DNA from: Poseidonocella sp. HB161398
Lineage (GTDB): Bacteria > Pseudomonadota > Alphaproteobacteria > Rhodobacterales > Rhodobacteraceae
NCBI RefSeq assembly: GCF_005870025.1
Contig: NZ_VATA01000004.1
Span: 186,001 to 250,000 of the forward strand
DNA: 64,000 nucleotides
Direction: 5' to 3'
Shown here: in pieces, positions 46,646 to 56,172 of the stretch
How positions within the stretch are numbered: the first letter of the stretch is position 1
Layout: the number at the start of each line of letters is the position of its first letter
Position numbers and translations under genes: made by a program
Notes under the pieces: generated by a model
The model's input: the letters and a program-made list of their open reading frames with translations, nothing else
What the model was told of the DNA's origin: nothing
The model's database searches: none

Positions 46646-48616
46646 TCACTCCGCCGGAACCGGACGGCGGCCCGGCGCTTTGGCGGCGCCCGCCGCGACG
46701 CGGAAGCGCCGGTCGGTCAGGCTGAGGAGCCCGCCCCCCGCCATGATGATCGCGCCCGCCCAGATCCAGTTGGCGAAGGGCTTCACGTAGGTGCGCACGG
46801 CATAGCCGCCCGCGGCCTGCGGATCGCCGATCACCAGGTAGAAGTCGCGCCAGATGCCGTTGTCGATCCCGGCCTCGGTCGTCGGCATCTGCGCCACCGG
46901 ATAGACGCGCTTCTCGGGATGCAGCATGGCGATCTGCCGGTCGCCGTCCCAGACCGTCATCGTCGCCATGGTGGAGAAGTAGTTCGGCCCCTTCACCTCC
47001 TCGACCTTGTCGAGCTGGATGCCGTAGCCGCCGACCTCGAACCGGTCGCCGATCTTGGCGACGCGGATGTCCTCGATCTGCCAGGCGGTCATCGCGGCGA
47101 TGCCGATGAAGGTCACGCCGAGCCCGGCATGGGCCACCGACTTGCCCCAGTCGGCGCGCGGCAGGTGCACCAGGCGGCGCAGGCGGCCCTCGCCGCGGCC
47201 GGTGCGCAGCCAGAGGTCGCGCAGCGATCCGAGGATCAGCCAGGTCCCCAGCGCGATGCCGATCGGCGCCAGCGCCGAGCGCCCGGTCTGGACGGCGAAG
47301 GCCAGGAGCCCGACCGCCACCGCCAAGAGCGCCACCGGCCAGAGCTGCATCGCCACCCGGCCGAGCCGCCCGCGCTTCCAGGGCAGGAGCGCGCCCAGGG
47401 GCAGGATCACCGCCAGCGCCACCATGAAGGGGGTGAAGGCGGCATTGAAGAACGGCGCGCCCACGGTCAGCTTGCGGCCGAAGAGAAGCTCGGCGACCAG
47501 CGGCCAGATCGTGCCGATGAAGACGGTGAAGCAGCTCACGGCCAGGAGGATGTTGTTCGCCACCAGCGCGCTTTCCCGGCTGACGAGGCCGAAGACGCCC
47601 TTCGACTGCATCGCGCCCGCCCGCGCCGCATAGAGCGTCAGCGCCCCGCCCATGAAGACCGCGAGGATGGCGAGGATGAAGACCCCGCGCTCGGGATCGT
47701 TGGCGAAGGCATGCACCGATGTGATCACGCCCGAGCGGACGATGAAGGTGCCGATCAGCGAGAATCCGAAGGCCAGGATCGCCAGCAGGATGGTCCAGTT
47801 CTTCAGAGATTCCCGCTTTTCGACGACGATGGCGCAGTGCAGCAGCGCCGCGGCGATCAGCCAGGGCATGAAGGAGGCGTTTTCCACCGGGTCCCAGAAC
47901 CAGAAGCCGCCCCAGCCGAGCTCGTAATAGGCCCACCAGGATCCCAGCGCGATGCCGACGGTCAGGAACATCCAGCTGACCAGCGTCCAGGGCCGCACCC
48001 AGCGGCCCCAGGCGGCGTCGACCCGGCCCTCGATCAGCGCGGCGACCGCGAAGGAGAAGGTCAGCGACAGCCCGACATAGCCCAGGTAGAGGAAGGGCGG
48101 ATGGAAGGCGAGCCCCGGATCCTGCAGGAGCGGATTGAGGTCATGGCCGTCCATCGGCGGCACCGCCAGGCGCAGGAACGGGTTCGAGGTGAAGAGGATG
48201 AAGGCGAAGAAGGCCGCCGCGATCATCGCCTGCACCGACAGCACGCGGGCCTTCAGGCTCGGCGGCAGATTGCGGCCGAACCAGCCGCAGAGCGCGCCGA
48301 ACAGCGTCAGGATCAGCACCCAGAGCAGCATCGAGCCCTCGTGGTTCCCCCAGACGCCCGAGACCTTGTAGAGCATCGGCTTGAGGCTGTGGGAGTTCTC
48401 CACGACGAGCTTCAGCGTGAAATCCGAGGTGACGAAGGCATGGGTCAGCGCCGCGAAGGAGAAGGCGGTCAGCAGGAACTGCGCCGTTGCCGCGGGCACG
48501 GCGGCGGCCATCCAGGAGCTCCAGCCGCGATGCGCGCCGATGAAGGGCACCACCGCCTGGAACAGCGCGACGAAGCCGGCGAGGATCAGCGCGAAATGGC
48601 CGAGCTCTGAGATCAT
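46646..48616 (-). CDS. ccmF: Cytochrome c haem lyase subunit CcmF
   Basis: CcmF attaches haem to apocytochrome c. The 656-residue, multi-helix protein has the tryptophan-rich haem-handling motif W-G-G-F-W-F-W-D-P-V-E-N and periplasmic histidines nearby. AGGAGG lies 5 bases before the ATG. Upstream lies a 2-kb stretch with no genes instead of ccmE, which is found at 51.1 kb on the same strand. Confidence 0.96.
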   Translation of the reverse strand: MISELGHFALILAGFVALFQAVVPFIGAHRGWSSWMAAAVPAATAQFLLTAFSFAALTHAFVTSDFTLKLVVENSHSLKPMLYKVSGVWGNHEGSMLLWVLILTLFGALCGWFGRNLPPSLKARVLSVQAMIAAAFFAFILFTSNPFLRLAVPPMDGHDLNPLLQDPGLAFHPPFLYLGYVGLSLTFSFAVAALIEGRVDAAWGRWVRPWTLVSWMFLTVGIALGSWWAYYELGWGGFWFWDPVENASFMPWLIAAALLHCAIVVEKRESLKNWTILLAILAFGFSLIGTFIVRSGVITSVHAFANDPERGVFILAILAVFMGGALTLYAARAGAMQSKGVFGLVSRESALVANNILLAVSCFTVFIGTIWPLVAELLFGRKLTVGAPFFNAAFTPFMVALAVILPLGALLPWKRGRLGRVAMQLWPVALLAVAVGLLAFAVQTGRSALAPIGIALGTWLILGSLRDLWLRTGRGEGRLRRLVHLPRADWGKSVAHAGLGVTFIGIAAMTAWQIEDIRVAKIGDRFEVGGYGIQLDKVEEVKGPNYFSTMATMTVWDGDRQIAMLHPEKRVYPVAQMPTTEAGIDNGIWRDFYLVIGDPQAAGGYAVRTYVKPFANWIWAGAIIMAGGGLLSLTDRRFRVAAGAAKAPGRRPVPAE

Positions 48617-50603
48617 GGGGGCCTCCTTCCCGTGGCTTCGCCCCTTCTAGCGGGCGCGAGCCCCCGCGCCAAGGGCTCGTGCCGGGCGCAGCTCCCGGGC
48701 CCGAGGGCCTGCGCCGCCCCGGCCCTGCCGGAGTTGCCGGTAAACCCCGGCGGCAGCGCGATCCGGGCCTCGCGCAGCCACGATACGCTGTCACGCAGTC
48801 GTGACCGGCGCCGGAGGAGGCGCCGCCATTCCCGCAGGCGCCTGCCGCACGCGCTCCGAAGCCCGCGGCGAGTCGGGACGGCAGGTCCGGCCGCTGCGCA
48901 GCGCATGCGCGTCTGTCCCGCGGATCCCGGCGGAGGCATCGGCTTCATCCTGATCCGCCTGGCAGTCCTGCCGCTGTGCCCCGCCTGCGCCTGCCGCTGT
49001 GCCCGGGCCGGCTACGTCGCGAGGATCGCCCTGGTCGGCCCGTCCCCTCTCCGGCCGCGGCCGCCATGCATCGGGACGAGGTCCGGGAGAGGTCGTCCGC
49101 ATTTCCGCCCTCATCCCCTGGCAGCGTGCCTGTGAAAGGATGCCAGGGCGACGTCGCGGAGGACATGGTTCCGGGGTCCGCCCAGGCTGCGCCCGGAATG
49201 GAGCACGTCCAGCCGCTTGCAGGACCATTTCCCCCGTTCTTCCAGAAAGCTACGTCGCCGCGCGGGCCGCTTCAGCCCCCTGCCAGGGTCGGCGACCATT
49301 GATGTCTTCCGGCGCGGGTGGCTCACGGCCTCCCCTGGCCAGCATCACGAAAGGCATGTTCCGCCTGACGTGAGTCCGTAAGGACAGCCCCCGTCCACCC
49401 GGCGGGCAAGCAGTCCTCGGGACCGCCCGAAGTCGAGGCGTCACCCGCGCGTCGGCGCCCGGCGCGTGTTCAGCGGAATTATCCTTGTGGATCGCGACGG
49501 GTTGCGCGGGCGCGGCGCGCCTGAAGAACAGGACCCGCGCGAGACGCGGTCCAATTGCCGGCTCCGCGGAAGCTGGATGAGCGTCTTCGCCCAATCGTGG
49601 ACGTACTGGCCCCCGGGACATAGGAATGGCGATGATCGACGATGCCTTTCTCAGAGCGGCCGCGACAGCGTCCAGCCTCCGGGCGCATGCGGCGGAACCG
49701 AAAGCGATCCAGTGGCTCGTTTCTTCGCCAAGCGGGGATGAGAGCGGCGGACCGGGCGGCGGCCGAGGACCAGGAGAAATCCGGGCATCTGCCCCCGGAA
49801 CGGGCGGCACGATCGCCAAACTGCGTGCCGTCACCGCCCCTAGGGCGGCCGTTCAGCCTATGCCTGACAGCCTGCCGAGTGAGGGTCAGCAGGGCGGCCG
49901 GTCCGTCGTTCAGGGTTCGAGCGCTGGCTCTCCAATGGCCGGGCAGCTCGCGCAGATTTGCGGGCGGTTCCCTGCCCTGCACGAGGGGGGGCGATGATCT
50001 AGCCGAAACGGGCGTGGCCGCGCCGGTGGCGGTCGAGACACGTTGGGACGGTCGCGCTTTCAGATGACAGGCAGGGCTCCATTTCCTTTGCGGCAGTGGA
50101 CCGCCGCGGCGGGACGGAGCGTGATCCGGCCTGGCGCAGCTACTCCCGCCAGACCTCCCCAAACGTGGCACGGCGGGGACGGGCGAGACAGCGGGACAGG
50201 CGCGGCGGACTGCGCAGGCGCTCGGGTAGCGGATTAGTCCAATGTGGCCGCCTTCCATTCTGGCGAAAGGATCGCACCATCAAGCCCTCGGTTCGAACAT
50301 CTGGGCGGAGGCGTCAGGGGAGCGCGGCGTCGCTCCGGAGATGCGGCCAGCGGCCATCGAGCGGAGCTGCCACCTGCTCCGGGCTGCCGTTGCGACAGGC
50401 AGCGCTGGCGCAGCCGCGGACTCTGCCCGTCGGGCGGCAGGAATGAAGGAACGGCGCGCGCTCGGTCGACCACGATCCGGAAGCACGCCGGACGCGGCCC
50501 GCCAGCGGCGGGCGCGCGCTGGCCGTGCCGCTGGTCGGCGTCCCGGCACCCGGGCGGTCCCGCAAGGGCGCGCGCCAGGCCGGGGCCCGGCGGACGGGCT
50601 GCC
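48617..50603. other. Two-kilobase gene-free block between ccmF and the GreA-like gene
   Basis: All open frames here read as Arg/Pro/Ala-rich low-complexity peptides without ribosome sites or recognisable domains, and no frame shows the codon pattern of the neighbouring genes. I found no transposase remnant, tRNA or terminal inverted repeat. Base composition is as GC-rich as the rest. It separates ccmF from ccmE, which are normally adjacent, so it is best read as inserted or decayed DNA, or as an RNA-coding or structural region. Confidence 0.55.
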
Positions 50604-51047
50604 TCAGGCCACCGCCTCGATGAGGCGCTCGCGGCCGCCGATGCGGAACCTGTCGCCCGCCTCGAGGCCCTCCATCACCTGGAAGACCGGCGCGGCCGGG
50701 GAGATGCCCATGCAGGGCTCGCCCTCGAATTCGAATTCCGTCGTCGCGACCGAGACCACCAGCCAGCGGCCGTCGACCAGCACGGCGGCGCCCTCCTCCA
50801 CCAGGTCCCGCGGCGAGAAGTCCATCTCCTTCAGCCGGTCGATCTTGGCGGCATGGGCGGCGATCGGGTTTTCCAGAGCGGCCGCCATGTCCGCGGCCTG
50901 CTCGGCGCGGCTCTCGCTGTCATGCTGGGGCGGCGCGCCGTCCTCCTCGCCGCTGCCGCGGGCGAAATCGGCGAAGAATCCGGTGTCTTCCTCCAGCTCG
51001 GCACGTTCCACGTCGAGCATGCGGTCGCGCAGGGCTTGCTTGTCCAT
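50604..51047 (-). CDS. GreA/GreB-like protein (C-terminal FKBP-like domain)
   Basis: A 147-residue protein. The helical N-terminus (D-K-Q-A-L-R-D-R-M-L-D-V-E) and the pattern S-E-S-R-A-E-Q-A-A-D-M resemble short GreAB-family proteins. The last 65 residues match the Gre C-terminal domain (G-I-S-P-A-A-P-V-F-Q-V-M-E-G-L-E-A-G-D-R-F). The long coiled coil of true Gre factors is reduced. It may bind RNA polymerase, but that is inferred. It lies 72 bases downstream of ccmE on the same strand. Confidence 0.65.
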   Translation of the reverse strand: MDKQALRDRMLDVERAELEEDTGFFADFARGSGEEDGAPPQHDSESRAEQAADMAAALENPIAAHAAKIDRLKEMDFSPRDLVEEGAAVLVDGRWLVVSVATTEFEFEGEPCMGISPAAPVFQVMEGLEAGDRFRIGGRERLIEAVA

Positions 51048-51119
51048 TGTCCTGGCCTCCTTTCAAGCGTCTCCCCCTCAACGGGGACGCCCCCGGCAGG
51101 GTTCCTGCCGGATCGGGGC

Positions 51120-51572
51120 TCAGCTTTCGGGGGCCTCGTAGACGCCCTGCTCCTTCAGCGCGTCGATGACCTCCTTGGGCATGTAGGTCTCGTCATGCTT
51201 GGCGAGGATCTCGGTCGCCACGAAGACGCCGTCGACATAGCGCCCGGTGCCGACCATGCCCTGGCCTTCGTCGAAGAGATCCGGCAGCACGCCGGTATAG
51301 GCGACCGGCACCGAGCCGCCACCATCGGTGACCCGGAAGGAGATCGTCTCGCCCTGGCCGCGCACCAGGCTGCCATCCTCGACCAGACCGCCGATGCGGA
51401 ACACCTCGGTGGCGCGCGGCGGCTCGGCCAGGACCTGGCTCGGCGAGCGGAAGAAGTTGATCCCGTCGCGCATCGCATAGCCGATCAGCCCGGTGGAGAC
51501 CGTCAGCGCGACGGCGGCCACCAGGATGATCTGGATGCGGCGCTTCTTCTTGAGGCCCTTCATGCCCGCCAT
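51120..51572 (-). CDS. ccmE: Periplasmic haem chaperone CcmE
   Basis: CcmE carries haem covalently to CcmF during cytochrome c maturation. The 150-residue protein has an N-terminal membrane anchor, a beta-barrel domain, and the haem-binding His126 in L-A-K-H-D-E-T-Y-M-P with Tyr130. GGGAGG lies 4-5 bases before the ATG at 51572. It sits between argC and the GreA-like gene, 2.5 kb from ccmF. Confidence 0.95.
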   Translation of the reverse strand: MAGMKGLKKKRRIQIILVAAVALTVSTGLIGYAMRDGINFFRSPSQVLAEPPRATEVFRIGGLVEDGSLVRGQGETISFRVTDGGGSVPVAYTGVLPDLFDEGQGMVGTGRYVDGVFVATEILAKHDETYMPKEVIDALKEQGVYEAPES

Positions 51573-51609
51573 TCTGCCCTCCCTGGCCGGTACGCGGTAG
51601 ATCCCTGGC

Positions 51610-52638
51610 TCAGGGGAAGACCGGGGCCAGCATCAGGCCGGCCGTCTCCGCCTCGCCCAGCATCAGGTTAGCATTCTGCAGCGCCTGGCCGGAAGAGCCC
51701 TTGGTGAGGTTGTCGAGGCTGACCGTCACGATCGCGCGACCGGGGATCCGGTCCGGCGTCACGCCGACATGCACGAAGTTCGAGCCGCGCACCGAGCGGG
51801 TCGAGGCGACCTCGCCCATCGGCAGGAGTACCAGGAAGGGCTCCTCGGCATAGGCGGCGGCGAAGGCGTCATGGATCGCCTGCGCCTCGCCATGGACATA
51901 GATCGTCGCCAGGATGCCGCGGTTGGCGGGCATCAGGTGCGGGGTGAACTGCACGGTGACCGGCCGCCCGGCCCATTTGGCGAATTCCTGGTCGAACTCG
52001 CCCAGATGGCGGTGGGTGCCCCCGGCCGCATAGGGATGGGTGCCCTCGCTCAGCTCGGCATGCAGCAGGTTCTCCTTCAGCGAGCGGCCCGCCCCCGAGA
52101 CCCCGGCCTGCAGGTCGATGATGATGTTGTCGAGATCGATCACGCCCGCGCGGATCAGCGGCACAAGACCGAACTGTCCCGTGGCCGCGTTGCAGCCCGT
52201 GCCCGCGACAAGCCGCGCGCCGCGGATCTCGTCGCGGTAGAACTCGGTCAGCCCGTAGACGGCCTCTTCCTGCAGGTCGAGCGCGGCATGGTCGTTGCCG
52301 TACCACGTCTTGTACGCGGCCGGATCGCGCAGCCGGAAATCGGCCGAGAGATCGACGATCTTCACGTCGCGCGGCAGCGCGGAGATCACCGCCTGCGAGG
52401 TCTTGTGGGGCAGCGCGCAGAACACCAGGTCCACGGCGGAGAAATCGACCTCGTCGATCTTCGTCAGCACCGGCAGGTCGAGATGGCGCAGATGCGGGAA
52501 GACCTCGCCCATCGTCTGCCCGGCCTTGCGGTCCGCGGTCAGCGCCGCGATCTCGAAGGAGGGATGGGTGGCGATCAGCCGGACAAGTTCCGCCCCGGTA
52601 TAGCCGGAGGCGCCCAGGACTGCGATTTTCTTGGTCAT
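51610..52638 (-). CDS. argC: N-acetyl-gamma-glutamyl-phosphate reductase
   Basis: ArgC performs the third step of arginine synthesis, with NADPH. The 342 residues begin with [13 protein letters not shown]. The catalytic cysteine lies in A-G-T-G-C-N-A-A-T, and the usual Tyr-Pro after Cys is replaced by Asn-Ala, as in part of the family. It follows murI by 24 bases. Confidence 0.95.
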   Translation of the reverse strand: MTKKIAVLGASGYTGAELVRLIATHPSFEIAALTADRKAGQTMGEVFPHLRHLDLPVLTKIDEVDFSAVDLVFCALPHKTSQAVISALPRDVKIVDLSADFRLRDPAAYKTWYGNDHAALDLQEEAVYGLTEFYRDEIRGARLVAGTGCNAATGQFGLVPLIRAGVIDLDNIIIDLQAGVSGAGRSLKENLLHAELSEGTHPYAAGGTHRHLGEFDQEFAKWAGRPVTVQFTPHLMPANRGILATIYVHGEAQAIHDAFAAAYAEEPFLVLLPMGEVASTRSVRGSNFVHVGVTPDRIPGRAIVTVSLDNLTKGSSGQALQNANLMLGEAETAGLMLAPVFP

Positions 52639-52662
52639 GTCAGGTCCTTGCGGAGCAATTCT

Positions 52663-53484
52663 TCAGGAGTGGTCGAGCTGTTCGAAGACAATGCGTCGTC
52701 GGAGGATCTGCGTCGCCTTGTTCGACACCGCGCGCGCGTCCCCGGTCGTCAGGAACCGGTTCTCGGCGCCCGGCCCGTACATGTCGGGATGGCGCTTGAG
52801 ATAGTCCTCGAGGCTCGAGGCCACCAGGTTGGCCTGGGAATAGACCTGCACCTGCGGCCCCAGCGCCTCCTGGAACACGGTCTCCATGATCGGATAGTGC
52901 GTGCAGCCGAGGATCGCGGCCTCGGGATGCGGCATCCGCCGCTTCAGCGCCTCGACATGGCTGCGCACCAGCGCCTCGGCGAGGATGTCGTCGCCCGCTT
53001 CCAGCGCGTCGACGAGCCCGCCGCAGGGCTGCGCCTCGACATCGACGCCGATCGCGCGGAAGGCCAGCTCGCGCTGGAAGGCGCGGCTCGAGACGGTGGC
53101 GGGCGTGGCGAAGAGCGCGACATGCTTGACCGCGACCTCGCGCGGCGGGGAATTGTCGCCCCATTGCCGCTCGGTCAGCGCCTCGATCAGCGGCACGAAG
53201 ACGCCGAGCACGCGCTTCTCGGGCGGCAGCCAGGTTTCCTGCATCCGCTTCAGCGCGGCGGCCGAGGCGGTGTTGCAGGCCAGGATCACCAGATCGCAGC
53301 CTGCCTCCCACAGCCGCGTCACTGCGCGGGTGGTCAGGTCGTAGATGTCGTCGGCGTCGCGCACGCCATAGGGCGCGTGGGCGTTGTCGCCGAAATAGAC
53401 GAAGGGCACGTCCGGCAAGCGCCGGGACACCGCGTCAAGGACGGTCAGCCCGCCCAGGCCTGAGTCGAAAATGCCGACAGCCAT
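52663..53484 (-). CDS. murI: Glutamate racemase MurI
   Basis: MurI supplies D-glutamate for peptidoglycan. The 273-residue enzyme has both catalytic cysteines, in L-A-C-N-T-A-S-A and L-G-C-T-H-Y-P, and opens with [11 protein letters not shown]. Its ATG shares one base with the stop of the upstream acyltransferase (TGATG), so translation is probably coupled. Confidence 0.96.
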   Translation of the reverse strand: MAVGIFDSGLGGLTVLDAVSRRLPDVPFVYFGDNAHAPYGVRDADDIYDLTTRAVTRLWEAGCDLVILACNTASAAALKRMQETWLPPEKRVLGVFVPLIEALTERQWGDNSPPREVAVKHVALFATPATVSSRAFQRELAFRAIGVDVEAQPCGGLVDALEAGDDILAEALVRSHVEALKRRMPHPEAAILGCTHYPIMETVFQEALGPQVQVYSQANLVASSLEDYLKRHPDMYGPGAENRFLTTGDARAVSNKATQILRRRIVFEQLDHS

Positions 53485-54386
53485 CAGTTCCGGTGCTTTT
53501 CCTCGAATTCGAACCCGTAGCCCATGGATCTCACGGGCGTCGGAGACAGGCGATACGTCTCTTCGCGCAGAAAGTCCATCATCGCGCGCGCATCGCCCAG
53601 ATAGGGCGCCAGCGCCCCGGCGGCCAGCGGCGTGCCGATCACCACGTCGACCGGCCGGTTCACCCGCGCCTTGAACTCCTTGATCAGCAGACCCAGCCGG
53701 AGATTCTGGTGCAGGTGGCTGGCAAGCTGGAAGAATCTGGAATTGTGGCCGACGAAGAAGACCGGCACGACCGTGGCGCCGGACCTGGCGATCATCCGCG
53801 CGGTGAAGCTGCGCCAGCCCGGATCCATCGGCTGCGAGAACGGCGTCGCCGAGGTCGAGACCGTGCCGCCGGGAAACACCCCCATGGCGCCGCCCTGCCC
53901 CAGATAGGCCAGCGCCTCGCGCCGGGTCTGCAGATTCTGCTGCACCGCCTCGCGGGTGCCGTCGAAGCTGACCGGCAGGATGACCCGGTCCAGATCCTCG
54001 GCGCGGCGGAAGACCTGGTTGGCGAGGATGCGGAAATCGCCGCGCGCGCGGCGCAGGATCAGCCCCATCATCAGCCCGTCGAGGATGCCGAAGGGATGGT
54101 TGGCGATCACGACGACCGGGCCCTCGCGCGGGATGCTGCCGAGGCTGCCGCCGACGATGCGCAGCGACAGGCCGTAGCGCTCGGCGATGACCTCCCAGAA
54201 ATCGCGGCCGAGCGCGACTTCCCGCTCATAGCCCTCCGCCCGGCGGATCAGCTTGATCCGGCCGGTGGCATTCTCCATGACGCGGATCATCGCGCGTCCG
54301 CCGCGGGTCGCGGCCGAACTTGCATAGCTGATGTCGCGTGCTATGTCGCGCCTTCGGTGCCGGTCCTCGCGGCTGGTGCGGCCCAT
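53484..54386 (-). CDS. PlsC-like lysophospholipid acyltransferase
   Basis: A 300-residue acyltransferase-fold protein without long membrane helices. The catalytic motif reads N-H-P-F-G-I-L-D-G, the spacing of hemolysin-type and ornithine-lipid-type acyltransferases, and F-P-G-G-T-V is the second motif. The ATG at 54386 has GGAGGAG 4-6 bases upstream and is preferred to an ATG about 40 codons earlier. The acyl acceptor is unknown. It heads the transcript with murI and argC. Confidence 0.85.
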   Translation of the reverse strand: MGRTSREDRHRRRDIARDISYASSAATRGGRAMIRVMENATGRIKLIRRAEGYEREVALGRDFWEVIAERYGLSLRIVGGSLGSIPREGPVVVIANHPFGILDGLMMGLILRRARGDFRILANQVFRRAEDLDRVILPVSFDGTREAVQQNLQTRREALAYLGQGGAMGVFPGGTVSTSATPFSQPMDPGWRSFTARMIARSGATVVPVFFVGHNSRFFQLASHLHQNLRLGLLIKEFKARVNRPVDVVIGTPLAAGALAPYLGDARAMMDFLREETYRLSPTPVRSMGYGFEFEEKHRN

Positions 54387-54536
54387 GGCTCCTCCGTGGC
54401 TCGGGATGCCCGCCCAGATACCAGCGCGCCGCTGCCTGCGGCAAGGGTGCCATAGTCTGGGCGCAAAGCTGATTTCACATAATTGCAATCCTCGGCGGCG
54501 CATGTCAGGTTTGCAGCACTCAACACAGGCGCGAAG

Positions 54537-55448
54537 ATGGACTGGGACAAGTTACGGATTTTCCACGCTGTTGCCGATGCAGGCAGCCTCACCCATGCGG
54601 GCGAGCACCTGCATCTGTCGCAATCCGCGGTCTCCCGCCAGATCCGGGCGCTCGAGACCTCGCTCAACACCACGCTGTTTCACCGCCATGCCCGCGGACT
54701 GATCCTGACCGAGCAGGGCGAATTGCTGTTCGACGCCACCTCGGCGATGGTCAAGCGGCTCGACGCCGCCGCCGCGCGCATCCGCGACAGCGAGGAAGAG
54801 GTCTTCGGCGAGCTGCGGGTGACCACCACCACGGGCTTCGGCTCGCTCTGGCTGGTGCCGCGCCTGCCCGCGCTCTACAAGAAGTATCCCGACCTCAAGA
54901 TCGACCTGATGCTGGAGGAGCGCGTGCTCGACCTGCCGATGCGCGAGGCCGATGTCGCCATCCGGATGAAGGAGCCCTCCCAGGCCGACTTGATTCGCAA
55001 GCGGCTGATGGCGGTGCACATGCGGCTCTACGCGACGCCGGAATACCTGGCCGAGCACGGCACGCCGCAGACCCGGGCCGACATGCGCAACCACCGGCTG
55101 ATCTGCCAGAACGCGACCAGCTTCCAGGTGATGGCGGGGCTGCGGATGGTGCAGGCGCTGATGGCCGAGGACATGCCGTCGCTGCTGACCGTGAACAACT
55201 ATTTCGGCGTGCTGCAGGGGGTGCTGAACCACCTGGGGATCGGCGTGCTGCCGCATTACGTCGCCCATGACGTTCCCGGCCTGGTGCGGGTGCTGCCCGA
55301 TGTCGACAGCGGCGAGGTGCCCGTCTACCTCGCCTATCCCGAGGAGCTGCGCCAGTCCAAGCGGATCGCCGCCTTCCGCGACTTCGTGATGGAGGAAATC
55401 GCCATCTACCGCCGCAACGCGCAGATTTCTGCAGGTGCGAGCGAATAG
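54537..55448 (+). CDS. LysR-family regulator, LsrB/VtlR-like
   Basis: A 303-residue LysR regulator: winged helix-turn-helix (residues 1-60, S-L-T-H-A-G-E-H-L-H-L-S-Q-S-A-V-S) and a substrate-binding domain from about 90. The opening M-D-W-D-K-L-R-I-F-H-A-V-A-D-A-G-S is close to LsrB/VtlR of Rhizobiales, where this regulator adjoins and controls AbcR small RNAs. A terminator-ended small RNA candidate lies 80 bases downstream here. The ATG at 54537 is chosen for this N-terminus. Confidence 0.85.
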   Translation: MDWDKLRIFHAVADAGSLTHAGEHLHLSQSAVSRQIRALETSLNTTLFHRHARGLILTEQGELLFDATSAMVKRLDAAAARIRDSEEEVFGELRVTTTTGFGSLWLVPRLPALYKKYPDLKIDLMLEERVLDLPMREADVAIRMKEPSQADLIRKRLMAVHMRLYATPEYLAEHGTPQTRADMRNHRLICQNATSFQVMAGLRMVQALMAEDMPSLLTVNNYFGVLQGVLNHLGIGVLPHYVAHDVPGLVRVLPDVDSGEVPVYLAYPEELRQSKRIAAFRDFVMEEIAIYRRNAQISAGASE

Positions 55449-55490
55449 GCCAAATCACGCGCATTTTTCGCTACTGCGGAAAATTTAACC

Positions 55491-55519
55491 TTGAATGGTA
55501 CAGGGCAGCCGATTATGTG
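55491..55519 (+). promoter_or_regulatory. Promoter of the small RNA candidate
   Basis: TTGAAT (55491-55496) and TATGTG (55514-55519) are spaced 17 bases, each with four of six consensus matches. Transcription would start near 55526. It lies 42 bases past the LysR stop. Confidence 0.45.
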
Positions 55520-55525
55520 AGCTGC

Positions 55526-55598
55526 AGACGAAGGTTTCGGCCTTCTTCTACCTCCCTGTTGGACTTTGGCCGAGCTTTGTCTCGGCCACTTTTTTTTT
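55526..55598 (+). ncRNA. Candidate trans-acting small RNA downstream of the LysR gene
   Basis: A promoter-like pair, a 5-bp hairpin (GAAGG 55530-55534 / CCTTC 55541-55545), an apparently single-stranded CTACCTCCCTGTT and a strong terminator follow each other with no coding frame between. The terminator is an 8-bp stem TGGCCGAG / CTCGGCCA (55567-55588) and nine T residues (55590-55598). ACCTCCC is complementary to Shine-Dalgarno sequences, as in AbcR-type RNAs. AbcR genes lie next to the LsrB/VtlR gene in Rhizobiales, the same context as here. The 5' end is approximate. Confidence 0.55.
55567..55598 (+). terminator. Strong intrinsic terminator
   Basis: A perfect 8-bp stem with a 6-base loop, one C, then nine T residues. 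It is the clearest rho-independent terminator in the window. It ends the small RNA candidate and possibly LysR transcripts. Confidence 0.85.
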
Positions 55599-55700
55599 GT
55601 GCCATGCCCTGGCCCGCCGCACTGGCGCCACGGAACCGGGTCGCGCCGCGGGACGTTCGTCCGGCGACAGTCACCAGAGGCAAGACACCGGAAAGGTCCC

Positions 55701-55859
55701 ATGGATTTCCTGCGCATACTCGTCGCCATCCTCCTGCCGCCCGTCGGCGTGGCGCTCCAGGTCGGGCTGAGATGGCCCTTCTGGATTAACATCCTGTTGA
55801 CCCTGCTGGGCTATATCCCCGGCATCGTGCACGCGGTCTGGATCATCGCGCGGCGCTAG
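55701..55859 (+). CDS. Pmp3/YqaE-family small membrane protein
   Basis: A 52-residue hydrophobic peptide with two helices, ending I-I-A-R-R. The pattern L-L-P-P-V-G-V-A-L-Q-V-G and I-N-I-L-L-T-L-L-G-Y-I-P-G-I-V-H-A is the classic Pmp3/YqaE signature, a family tied to membrane-potential and salt stress in yeast and plants. AAAGG lies 5 bases before the ATG. It begins about 100 bases after the strong terminator, so it needs its own promoter. Confidence 0.9.
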   Translation: MDFLRILVAILLPPVGVALQVGLRWPFWINILLTLLGYIPGIVHAVWIIARR

Positions 55860-55870
55860 GCAGATTGCCG

Positions 55871-55915
55871 CCGGGCAGGCGCGATCCTGCCCGGAACGGG
55901 CGCAAATGCGCGCCC
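55871..55915 (+). terminator. Two adjacent GC hairpins after the Pmp3-like gene
   Basis: CCGGGCAGG/CCTGCCCGG (55871-55894) and GGGCGC/GCGCCC (55898-55915) follow the stop by 11 bases. Neither has a U run. The remaining 257 bases to the next gene show no gene. Confidence 0.4.
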
Positions 55916-56172
55916 TGGCGCCACGTTTCCCGGTCCGACCGATGTGGAAATGCAACAGGTGGCGCGGCAAATGCCCCATACATATTGGGGGACTCCCATC
56001 ATGTCCCCGCAACATTCCCGATTCGCCAGCGGCAGGTTGACGGCGCGCCCGAGAAAACGGCAGCGCAACCAACTAAATGCTCTGACATGGCGATAGGCCT
56101 GTGCTAGCCTCTGTTCCCAAAGGCAGGCGCCGACCGGAAAACCGGCGGCAAAAAATCAGGCAGGTGACGTTC

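Noticed and set aside
49250-50258. Several 120-260-codon frames on both strands of the gene-free block
   Set aside because: Low-complexity Arg/Pro/Ala readings without ribosome sites, signal peptides or recognisable motifs. None has the codon bias of neighbouring genes.
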